Shown here piece after piece: positions 45,738 to 53,661 of a DNA stretch of 64,000 bases. Within the stretch, counting starts at the first letter, position 1. Every line of letters starts with the position of its first letter. Made by a program: the position numbers and the translations under genes. The stretch is taken from positions 1 through 64,000 of the forward strand of contig CAMYKT010000006.1 of NCBI GenBank assembly GCA_947259185.1, written 5' to 3'. The notes beneath the pieces are model-generated. The model did no database searches. It saw only the letters and a program-made list of their open reading frames with translations, and had not been told where the DNA came from. This stretch comes from an uncultured Methanobacteriaceae archaeon (GTDB lineage: Archaea > Methanobacteriota > Methanobacteria > Methanobacteriales > Methanobacteriaceae).

Positions 45738-46442
45738 ATGTATCTTGAAGATTTAAAAAGAGAATTTAAAGCAACATTACGCTCCCTTTCACCGGCAATA
45801 ATCTTGATTTTAATTTTCCAGGTGTTTTTAATTAAGATGCCCTGGATGGAATTTTTGCAGGTGGCTATGGGACTTTTATCAACTATTTTAGGATTTACTC
45901 TTTTTGTACAGGGGGCTAAAAGAGGATTACTTCCTTTAGGAGAGAATATGGGATCTTCTTTTATAGAAAAAAGAGCATTCATTATGATAATGCTATTTGG
46001 TTTTCTATTAGGTCTGACCCTGACCCTGGCCGAGCCAGATGTAAGGCTGGTAGCCTTTCAAATAACTCAGATAACACTTCTGAATATAAGTCAAAATGAA
46101 TTAATCTATGTAACTGCCCTGGGTCTGGGTTTTTTTACCACCCTGGCTATCTTAAGGAGCATGGTAGATTTCCCCATGATATACATTCTGATACCAGGTT
46201 ATGGTGCTGCCATAGTCCTCTCCATATTAACAGCAGATGAATTCATAGCCAAAGCCTTTGATCTGGGGGCTGTGACCACCGGACCCATGACCGTGCCCTT
46301 CCTTATCGCTATAGGTGTAGGTATTGCTTCAGTATTAGGTGGAAGGGATAGGTTAGAATCTGGTTTTGGAATTATGGCTATTGGATCAATTGGTCCGGTA
46401 CTGGCCATATTAATCTGGAGCTTAATTAGAGGGGGGATTTAA
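45738..46442 (+). CDS. DUF1538 membrane protein, first of a pair (UmpA/UmpB-like)
   Basis: 234 residues, about six membrane helices. DUF1538 repeats: GAKRGLLPLGENMGS after the second helix, TLTLAEPDVRLVAFQI, and FDLGAVTTGPMTVPFLIAIGV near residue 175. Bacterial DUF1538 pairs (UmpA and UmpB) have been reported to work together as a Na+(Li+, K+)/H+ antiporter. The stop and the next start share one base (46442), indicating coupled translation of a heteromer. A PII-like gene completes the operon. Confidence 0.88.
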   Translation: MYLEDLKREFKATLRSLSPAIILILIFQVFLIKMPWMEFLQVAMGLLSTILGFTLFVQGAKRGLLPLGENMGSSFIEKRAFIMIMLFGFLLGLTLTLAEPDVRLVAFQITQITLLNISQNELIYVTALGLGFFTTLAILRSMVDFPMIYILIPGYGAAIVLSILTADEFIAKAFDLGAVTTGPMTVPFLIAIGVGIASVLGGRDRLESGFGIMAIGSIGPVLAILIWSLIRGGI

Positions 46443-47155
46443 TGGATCCTCTGGGTGCTCTGGAAATTTTTAAAGAAGTGGTAGAGGCCATATTACCGGT
46501 ATTGATACTGTTTTTCATTTTTCAGGTTTTAATTTTAAGAAAAATTCCCCAAAATATAATGGAACTATTATCTGGAGTCTTTATGACCATAATTGGGTTT
46601 TTCTTCTTTTTCTGGGGAGCGAAGCTCAGTTTGATACCTATGGGTACTCTGATTGGAAATTATCTATCTGGAGTTAATTATGCATGGGTAATTATATTTA
46701 CTTTTATTGTGGGAATATTTTCTATTTTAGCCGAACCTGCTGTTAATGTATTTGTTTACGAAGTAGAGAAAGTTTCATCGGGATATCTTAGAAAAAATCT
46801 GATGATATTAAGTATCGCCCTGGGTGTGGGTTTCGCCCTATTTTTTTCGGCTTTGAGGATTTATCTGGAGATTCCTCTGGCCCTGATTCTAATCCCCGGG
46901 TATGTGCTGATATTGTGCCTGGTTATTTTTACACCTAAAGACTTCATCCCTATTGCCTTTGATTCCGGGGCAGTGGCCACCGGACCAATGGTAGTTACCT
47001 TTGCCCTGCCTATTATGACCAGCATTGCCATTGGATTGAAGGGGGAGGATTCTGGACTACTGGGCCTGGGTACGGTGGGTCTGGTGGCCATGTTTCCCAT
47101 AATATTCATTCTGGTTTTAGGAATTATTTTAAAAAAGAGGGAAAAAGATGAATAA
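46442..47155 (+). CDS. DUF1538 membrane protein, second of the pair
   Basis: 237 residues, about six membrane helices, with the same marks as its partner: GAKLSLIPMGTLIG, FSILAEPAVNVFVYEV and FDSGAVATGPMVVTFALPI. The two proteins probably arose by duplication and form one transporter. A charged tail (KKREKDE) faces the cytosol, where the PII-like product could dock. Its start overlaps the previous stop by one base; the PII-like gene starts 24 bp after it, with AAAGGAGG. Confidence 0.88.
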   Translation: MDPLGALEIFKEVVEAILPVLILFFIFQVLILRKIPQNIMELLSGVFMTIIGFFFFFWGAKLSLIPMGTLIGNYLSGVNYAWVIIFTFIVGIFSILAEPAVNVFVYEVEKVSSGYLRKNLMILSIALGVGFALFFSALRIYLEIPLALILIPGYVLILCLVIFTPKDFIPIAFDSGAVATGPMVVTFALPIMTSIAIGLKGEDSGLLGLGTVGLVAMFPIIFILVLGIILKKREKDE

Positions 47156-47179
47156 AACTATTTTAAAGGAGGAAATATT

Positions 47180-47515
47180 ATGAGTACTTGTTCTGGATTT
47201 AAACTAATATACGCTATTGTGGAAGCCGGACGTGGAAGTTACATCATGAAGATTGCCCGTAAAGCAGGGGCAGAAGGGGGTACCATCTATTTTGGTCGTG
47301 GTACCAGCATTCATGAGCACGGAAAATTTTTAGGGATGCCAATTGAGCCGGAAAAAGAAGTGGTGATGATATTGATTAAAGATGCACTGGTTAATATGGT
47401 ATTTGAATCCGTGGTAGAAGAGGGTAAACTGGAAACACCAGGAAAAGGAATAGCATTTATACTTGATGTTTCTCGAGTGGCGGGAATCTGTCATCTCCTG
47501 GAAGAAGAAGACTGA
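47180..47515 (+). CDS. PII-like signalling protein
   Basis: 111 residues. The PII fold can be read in KLIYAIVEAGRGSYIMKIARKAGAEGGTI (written here in part), with the GR-S and FGRG segments, then EKEVVMILIKD and GKGIAFILDVSRVAGI. The T-loop differs from GlnB: no Tyr51 uridylylation site, and FGRGTSIHEHG instead. It is therefore not a nitrogen GlnK but a PII-like protein likely to sense a nucleotide or another small molecule and control the DUF1538 transporter encoded just before it. Confidence 0.88.
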   Translation: MSTCSGFKLIYAIVEAGRGSYIMKIARKAGAEGGTIYFGRGTSIHEHGKFLGMPIEPEKEVVMILIKDALVNMVFESVVEEGKLETPGKGIAFILDVSRVAGICHLLEEED

Positions 47516-47546
47516 TTTAAATTAACATAGCATGGGGGAAGTTTAA

Positions 47547-48020
47547 TTGCCCGAATCACCGGATAAAAATGTAGAAAATTTCTTTAAAAATATATTCAGA
47601 GATAAAGAAGAAAAAAAAACAGATTTTGTAGTGGCCATTATAGTAAATATAATCATATGGTATATTGCCAATAATCTACTAAACTGGAATATTTCATTCA
47701 TTACCTCTGAATTTAGTCAGGTACTGGATATTCTGAATGTTTTAATCCTGAGTACCATTGGGGCCAATATAATATTCCTGGCCTATTACCGTGGCTGGCT
47801 ACATAATCTTTTAAAAATAATATTGAATGTTTTAGGATTACTGGTGGCCAGTGCTTTTTATCAGGTATTCCCCTTCTCATTTAGCCAGGAAATATATACC
47901 TGGGGCGTTTTACTGGCATTAATCCTGGCCATGGTAGTCTATATCATAATGATTTTTATAGAGTCTATAAAATTCATTTTAAACCACGTGTTGAAGAAGA
48001 ATTATCAAAAATGCATTTAA
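47547..48020 (+). CDS. Four-helix membrane protein, function unknown
   Basis: 157 residues, TTG start at 47547 behind GGGGGAAG. A hydrophilic, charged N-terminus of about 28 residues precedes four membrane segments (about 30-48, 62-82, 90-110, 117-140) and a basic tail. No family recognised. It follows the PII-like gene by 31 bp in the same direction, so it may belong to that operon; it converges with the YwbE-like gene. Confidence 0.75.
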   Translation: MPESPDKNVENFFKNIFRDKEEKKTDFVVAIIVNIIIWYIANNLLNWNISFITSEFSQVLDILNVLILSTIGANIIFLAYYRGWLHNLLKIILNVLGLLVASAFYQVFPFSFSQEIYTWGVLLALILAMVVYIIMIFIESIKFILNHVLKKNYQKCI

Positions 48021-48029
48021 ATATTTAAA

Positions 48030-48233
48030 CTAATTTAAATCATTTATTACTTCTTTAACCCTTCCCACCTGTCCATCTTCAAGCCTGACCTTAATACCAT
48101 GAGGGTGGAACGCAGAGCGTGTTAATAAATCTTTAACAATACCCCTGGTAGTTTTACCTGATCTTTGATCTTTTTTAAGTACAATATCCACCATAGAGCC
48201 TTTTTTTATATCTTTTCTATAATTTCCTTTCAT
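48030..48233 (-). CDS. YwbE family protein (DUF2196)
   Basis: 67 residues from ATG 48233. A longer reading from 48266 would add KYFNQGKK-type residues with no likeness to the family, while CAGGGT lies eight bases before 48233. The sequence RKDIKKGSMVDIVLKKDQRSG ... SAFHPHGIKVRLEDGQVGRV is that of YwbE (DUF2196), a small SH3-like beta-barrel of unknown role found in bacteria and archaea. Confidence 0.9.
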   Translation of the reverse strand: MKGNYRKDIKKGSMVDIVLKKDQRSGKTTRGIVKDLLTRSAFHPHGIKVRLEDGQVGRVKEVINDLN

Positions 48234-48427
48234 TTTTTTACCCTGATTAAAATATTTAAGAAGCAATGGTTATTTAAGAGTTAATGTTAATAAAATAATT
48301 TCTAATTTTATGGGGCATAATATTTTAATAAAATAGATCTAAAGATAGCGTAGATAGACTTATAAGTTAGGCAACAATTAATATGTCCTATTAAAATTAC
48401 CCGGTATAAATTAAATCAGGGAAAAAA

Positions 48428-49234
48428 ATGAAAAAAAGCAAATTAATTTTAATTCTCTTATTTTTAGGGGTCCTATTATCTTACCTGTACACCGAAACTT
48501 ACTGGGTGGAAACTAAAGAAGTGGTTATTGAATCCAGGGACATCCCCCCTGAATTTGATGGTAAAAGAATAGTATTTATAACGGATATCCATGCTGGTCC
48601 CGATTTCTCCCCAGAAAGAGTGGATGGGGTGGTAGAAAAAGTTAATAGCCTGGAACCCGACCTCATTTTACTGGGAGGAGATTATATTGACCGGGAATAT
48701 GAGTATGTTTCCCCAGTTTTTGACTCTATGGAAAAGTTAAGTGCTCCTATGGGAGTTTATGGGGTTTTAGGTAATAATGATCCCCAGTATTTAACTTTAA
48801 AAACATTTGATGAATCATCCCTCAATTATATTGGTAATACTGGTGAATGGATCCAAATAAATGATTCACGTATCCGTGTTGCAGGGGTAGGAGACTTCAA
48901 TAATGGTCAGCAATTAATAGACCGGGCTCTGGGTGATGCTGCTGCAGAAGACTTTGTTATTTTATTAAGTCATAATCCTGACTATTTTCCAGAGCTGGAT
49001 CACTCCATGGTGGATCTGGTTCTTGCAGGGCATACCCACGGAGGACAGGTCACCTTTTTTGGTTTATGGGCACCGGTTATGCGCACCATATATGGACAAA
49101 AGTACATTACAGGAGTAATTGAAGAAAATAAAAGCACCATGATAGTTAGTAATGGTTTAGGTACTGTAATATTACCTATAAGATTTTTTGCAAAGCCCCA
49201 GATACATGTGATTGAATTGAAGTCAGTTAATTGA
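48428..49234 (+). CDS. Membrane-anchored metallophosphoesterase (YkuE-like)
   Basis: 268 residues. A hydrophobic N-terminal anchor (about 5-20) puts the enzyme outside the cell. The calcineurin-like metal motifs follow in order: FITDIHAG, LLGGDYID, LGNNDP, LLSHNPDYF and LAGHTHGGQ. This matches YkuE-type phosphoesterases, which cleave membrane or cell-wall phosphodiesters. The exact substrate is unknown. ATG 48428 is preceded by CAGGGAAA. Confidence 0.92.
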   Translation: MKKSKLILILLFLGVLLSYLYTETYWVETKEVVIESRDIPPEFDGKRIVFITDIHAGPDFSPERVDGVVEKVNSLEPDLILLGGDYIDREYEYVSPVFDSMEKLSAPMGVYGVLGNNDPQYLTLKTFDESSLNYIGNTGEWIQINDSRIRVAGVGDFNNGQQLIDRALGDAAAEDFVILLSHNPDYFPELDHSMVDLVLAGHTHGGQVTFFGLWAPVMRTIYGQKYITGVIEENKSTMIVSNGLGTVILPIRFFAKPQIHVIELKSVN

Positions 49235-49259
49235 TTAAAAAGTTTAAAAATAAAAATAA

Positions 49260-49331
49260 GCCTCGAGCGGGAATTGAACCCGCGACCTCGGGATTACGAA
49301 TCCCGCGCTATACCGGCTAAGCTATCGAGGC
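49260..49331 (-). tRNA. tRNA-Thr (anticodon CGU)
   Basis: 72 bases on the minus strand. The acceptor stem pairs GCCTCGA with TCGAGGC over seven bases. The anticodon arm CGGGA-TTCGTAA-TCCCG has CGT in the loop, decoding ACG. The T-arm GCGGG-TTCAATT-CCCGC is perfect. No intron and no encoded CCA. It lies 10 bp downstream of the MBL hydrolase gene on the same strand. Confidence 0.95.
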
Positions 49332-49341
49332 AAAAATATTA

Positions 49342-50143
49342 TCAGTAATCATCCAGAGACTGCTGATTACTCATAATTTCATCTAAATTAATTTTCATTC
49401 CATCCCGGGCGGCTAAAACTGGAATACCAGTTTGTTTTTTTATTCTTAGAGCTTCACCTTCGGGATCATTTAAAATCATTTTCATCCCCAGGTGAGTCAT
49501 AATACCCAGGCGAGGGGATACTTCCTCCACTAACAGGGCAAAATCATCACTGCACATATGCCCAGGGATATGTTCATTATGTGGTCTTATAACACTTGCT
49601 ATTAATATATCCGCCCCCTGATGAGATTTTGATAATTTCTCAAAGTACTCTGTATCAGAAGTATAGGATATGGTTATGTCCTTATGCTGGAATTGGAATC
49701 CCAGAGTAGTAGGATCACCATGGATGGTTGGAGTTGCTTTAATACTAATTTTATCAAGTTTAGTTACATTATATGGTTCCATGGTCATTACTTTAGATTT
49801 TCCAAGGTGATAGCTAGAGATACATGGACCCCAGTGTTTATATCCCTTTATAACACTTCTACTTCCAATAACTACACCACGGTTACGGGTCATACCTCTG
49901 GTTAAAGCTTCAATCATGACCTCCCCATCACCATAATGATCGGTGTGGGAGTGAGATATTAAAATCCCGTCTAATTTTAAAGGATTCAAACCAAACTGAT
50001 AGCTTCTAACCAGTGCCCCGGGACCCGGATCCACATGTAAATTTTTCCCAGAAATTCCATCGATTCTAAATCCACCAGTCATCCTCTTCTGGGTAATGGT
50101 GGCGAAACCGTCCACCACCACTTCCTAAAAAAGTTAAGTCCAT
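49342..50143 (-). CDS. Metallo-beta-lactamase fold hydrolase, frame broken once near the start
   Basis: About 266 residues when joined. ATG 50143 follows CAGGTGAT and reads MDLTFLGSGGGRF, then runs out of frame; the second frame carries on as ATITQKRMTGGFRIDG and stays open to 49342. One extra T in the run at 50105-50107 explains it. The metal motif SHSHTDHYGDG (HxHxDH) and further His residues (TIHGDP, MTHLGMKM) mark an MBL-fold hydrolase of the archaeal kind related to tRNase Z or UlaG. Using GTG 50121 alone would delete the first strand and glycine loop. Confidence 0.85.
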
Positions 50144-50194
50144 ATTATCACCTGATTTTTTTTATATATGAATTATGGATTTAAATCCTATTTA

Positions 50195-51121
50195 TTAATC
50201 GGATTTACATAATATTATATCACATCGAAGAGGAGATTGGTTTCGCTTCAAGCACAGGCTTTCATTTTCAATCACCACCAGGTCTCCTTCTAAAATATCC
50301 CCCTCTCCAGTGAAGAACATCATAACCTTATCCCCTGGTTTGGCCAGCTGCCTCCAGTTGATATCAAATGCCTGAACATCCTTTCCTAATACTATTTCCA
50401 ACCTATCTTCATCTACAGTAACGACCCGACCCACTTCTCCTTGAGTAAGTATCCGGGAAGCCAGGTTAATGGCTTCTGCTTTTTCCAGAAGGTCTTTTTT
50501 GAGTTTTTGTCTCCATTTTTGTAGTAATTTTACATCACGGACCACAGTCTCACGGAGTATCTCTTGTGACTCTTTCTTATCTAAAGCCGGCGTTTTTATG
50601 AATAGATCACAAGAACTACCTACCGAAGGTGTTTTTTGAGCAACCTCCTCCATTACTTTTTGGAAAATAGTTTCAATTTCCTTTAAAGTAGTTTTGGATT
50701 TCCAGTGCTTTTTTAAAATATTAGATGCTGATTCCTTGGTGAATTTATTGCCAAATACAATTATGGAACTTTCTCCCTTATCCATTTTAGTGATATTAGA
50801 ACCAGTTAATTCTATTATCTGAAAACCATTGGTAGTGGCGTATATTCGTCGCCTTTTGGTTTCAAAGGAGCTTTTTGAACTTACTTCCCCCACCCCCACC
50901 TTACCCAGACTACGCAATTTTACCGCATCATCAGTAAGTTTCAAGGTTATTTCCAGTTCACTGGCTCTTTTTTTTAATTGAGATTCATTTTCAATCTTAC
51001 CGGAATATAATTCATCTTCTAATATTTCACGATTGGATTTATCTCCAAAAAAAGCTATCCTGCGTTTATCTCCAGCCATAACACAGCCCTGGGCACCAAT
51101 ATAAGTTATTATGAGACTCAT
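50195..51121 (-). CDS. DUF2121 family protein, Ntn-hydrolase-like start
   Basis: 308 residues. A methanogen family of unknown function. The first 30 residues, SLIITYIGAQGCVMAGDKR, resemble the start of proteasome beta and HslV subunits (strand, G-x-x-G, AGD-R), after the initiator Met. A coiled, charged central part (about 180-215) precedes a C-terminal beta domain (about 225-308) with KPGDKVMMFFTGEGDILEGD. ATG 51121; the upstream 380 bp are gene-free. Confidence 0.82.
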   Translation of the reverse strand: MSLIITYIGAQGCVMAGDKRRIAFFGDKSNREILEDELYSGKIENESQLKKRASELEITLKLTDDAVKLRSLGKVGVGEVSSKSSFETKRRRIYATTNGFQIIELTGSNITKMDKGESSIIVFGNKFTKESASNILKKHWKSKTTLKEIETIFQKVMEEVAQKTPSVGSSCDLFIKTPALDKKESQEILRETVVRDVKLLQKWRQKLKKDLLEKAEAINLASRILTQGEVGRVVTVDEDRLEIVLGKDVQAFDINWRQLAKPGDKVMMFFTGEGDILEGDLVVIENESLCLKRNQSPLRCDIILCKSD

Positions 51122-51502
51122 AACTACACCTTTTATATCTTTAAATGTATTTTATAAGGGGATAAATATGTTCATTAGAGTATTTATTATAAAAATATAA
51201 ATCCACTCATATATTTACTAATCAATTTTATTATAAAGACTTTTTTTTAGATTTTATTATTTTTTAAATAAAAATTTATGCTATTAATTTAAGATTGGAA
51301 ATCTTTTTTTAATGCTAATTAAGAACCTGCCTTTATAAAAAAGCAATTAATAAGGGTTAATAAATAAATACAACATTATCACCTTATCTTACTAAAGAAA
51401 AATTTACCTTATATTAAATTCATAATAATAATCAATTTAAATAAATTTCGCTCAGGGTAGGTCTAATCCCTGAGGGAATATTTGATTAAATGAGGAATTT
51501 AA
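51122..51502. promoter_or_regulatory. Divergent intergenic region with a hairpin before the DUF255 gene
   Basis: 381 bp, AT-rich, between DUF2121 (minus) and the DUF255 thioredoxin-fold gene (plus). A perfect 7-bp inverted repeat CTCAGGG/CCCTGAG with a 10-base loop lies at 51451-51474, 28 bp before the start codon, where an operator or 5'-UTR structure would sit. No other structure was seen. Confidence 0.5.
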
Positions 51503-53614
51503 ATGGTCTCCCGGGATAAGGAAAAAAAATTTGAAAACCATCTGATTAATGAGAAAAGCCCCTATTTACTCCAGCATGCCCATAACCCTGTAGACTGGCA
51601 TCCATGGACCGAAGATACGTTTTCAAAAGCTAAAAATGATAATAAACCTGTTTTTTTATCTATTGGTTATTCAACCTGCCACTGGTGTCATGTCATGGCC
51701 CATGAATCCTTTGAAGATCAGGAAATAGGTGAATTGATAAACCGGGTATTTGTACCGGTAAAAGTAGACCGTGAAGAAAGGCCAGATATTGATAATACCT
51801 ACATGAATGTTTGCCAAATGATGACCGGTAGTGGAGGATGGCCTTTAACTATTATAATGACCCCTGATAAGAAGCCATTTTTTTCAGGAACTTATTTTCC
51901 TAAAGAAAGTCGTTACGGAAGTGCAGGGCTAAAAGACATTATTTTGAAAGTGGATGAGTTATGGAGAAATAACCCTCAAGAGGCACTTGAATCGGCAGAT
52001 AAGATAGTAAATTTACTAGAAAAGATATCAGTGGTTGAAAATAAAGAGGATCTGAATACAGACCTTTTAGATAATGCTTATAATGCCTTAAAAGATTCCT
52101 TCGATGATGTCCATGGAGGTTTCGGGATGATACAAAAGTTCCCCACCCCCCATAACCTTTACTTTTTACTGAGATACTGGAAGAGAAGCTCCATCACTTA
52201 TTCCTGGGAGATGGTAAAAAAAACCCTGGATCGGATGCAGCAGGGAGGTATTTATGACCAGGTGGGATTTGGTTTTCACCGTTATGCAGTGGATCCTGAA
52301 TGGCTGGTACCTCATTTTGAGAAAATGCTTTATGACCAGGCCTTAATTTCCATGGCCTATATGGAATCTTTTCAAATTAGTGGGGAGGAAAAATATGCTA
52401 AAACTGCAAAGGAAATATTTGAATATGTTTTAAGAGATTTAAAATCTCCAGAGGGTGGTTTTTACTCAGCTGAAGACGCGGATAGTGAAGGAGTTGAGGG
52501 TAAGTTTTATGTGTGGAGTAAAGAAGAAATTGATGTTATTTTAGGGGATAGTTCTGAATTTATATGTGATATTTTCCAGGTGAAAAAAGAAGGAAACTTT
52601 GCAGAAGAATCCACCGGGGAAAAAACGGGGAAAAATATTTTATTTTTGAAAAATTCTTTAGAAGAGATTTCTAAAGAAAAACAAATAAGTCTAAGAAAAC
52701 TGGAAGAAAAAATAGAAGAGTCACGTAAAAAGTTATTCCAGTTTAGGAAAACCCGAATACATCCCCATAAAGACGATAAAATACTCACCGACTGGAATGG
52801 TCTTATGATAGCGGCCCTTTCCCGGGGTGCGCAGGTATTTAAGGAAGAAAGATACTTGAAAGCTGCTGAAAAAGCAGTGGATTTTATTTTTAAGAAACTG
52901 TATTCTAATCAAAGATTGATGCATCGCTATCGAGAAGGAGAAGGAGCTATAAATGGATATCTAGATGACTATGCCTTCCTTATCTGGGGACTTCTAGAGC
53001 TTTATCAGGCCAGTTTCAAAGTTGAATACCTTTCTAAAGCTTTTGAATTAAATCAGGCGTTGTTGGATCAATTTTTAGATAAAAGTGAGGGAGGCTTTTA
53101 TTTTACACCTGAGGATGGAGAAAAGGTCCTATTACGAAAAAAAGAAAGTTATGATAGTGCCATACCCTCTGGAAACTCGGTTCAAACACTTAACCTGTTA
53201 AAGATGAGTCTTTTAAGTGAAAATGCCCGATTGAAGGAGATTGCCAGGGATTGCCTGATTTATTTTTCATCTAAAATAAATAGATCACCCCTGGGGCACA
53301 CCCACTTTATAAATGCCCTGGATTTTGAATGGGGACCTTACTGGGAATTGGTAATTGCCTGTCCTCCTGGTAATAAGAATTCTGAAAAAATAAGCCAGAT
53401 GCTGAATAATTATTTCCTGCCTAACATTACTATGGTTTTAAAAGAAGAGGATTTAGAAGATAAATGGCCTTTTGAAGTTCAAGACTCTTTCCAGGCAAAA
53501 AAACCCATTGAAAATCAATGCACTGCTTATCTATGTTCAGATAAAGACTGTAAAGATCCAACAACTAAAATAGGTGAATTATTAAGTTTTATAAATCCTA
53601 AAACTGTATCCTGA
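51503..53614 (+). CDS. DUF255 thioredoxin-fold protein (YyaL/SPATA20 family)
   Basis: 703 residues. N-terminal thioredoxin-like DUF255 domain (about 10-170: SPYLLQHAHNPVDWHPW, STCHWCHVMAHESF with a CHWC redox pair, EERPDIDNTYM), then an (alpha/alpha)6 glycosidase-like domain to the end (FGMIQKFPTPHNL, DADSEGVEGKFYVW, DWNGLMIAALSRGA, IPSGNSVQ). The family is widespread; its reaction is not established. Cytosolic, no signal. The CopB gene follows by 47 bp in the same direction. Confidence 0.94.
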   Translation: MVSRDKEKKFENHLINEKSPYLLQHAHNPVDWHPWTEDTFSKAKNDNKPVFLSIGYSTCHWCHVMAHESFEDQEIGELINRVFVPVKVDREERPDIDNTYMNVCQMMTGSGGWPLTIIMTPDKKPFFSGTYFPKESRYGSAGLKDIILKVDELWRNNPQEALESADKIVNLLEKISVVENKEDLNTDLLDNAYNALKDSFDDVHGGFGMIQKFPTPHNLYFLLRYWKRSSITYSWEMVKKTLDRMQQGGIYDQVGFGFHRYAVDPEWLVPHFEKMLYDQALISMAYMESFQISGEEKYAKTAKEIFEYVLRDLKSPEGGFYSAEDADSEGVEGKFYVWSKEEIDVILGDSSEFICDIFQVKKEGNFAEESTGEKTGKNILFLKNSLEEISKEKQISLRKLEEKIEESRKKLFQFRKTRIHPHKDDKILTDWNGLMIAALSRGAQVFKEERYLKAAEKAVDFIFKKLYSNQRLMHRYREGEGAINGYLDDYAFLIWGLLELYQASFKVEYLSKAFELNQALLDQFLDKSEGGFYFTPEDGEKVLLRKKESYDSAIPSGNSVQTLNLLKMSLLSENARLKEIARDCLIYFSSKINRSPLGHTHFINALDFEWGPYWELVIACPPGNKNSEKISQMLNNYFLPNITMVLKEEDLEDKWPFEVQDSFQAKKPIENQCTAYLCSDKDCKDPTTKIGELLSFINPKTVS

Positions 53615-53661
53615 TTGTTCCCGATTAAAAACGCATCAAAAATGAAATAAGGAGGTTTTAA

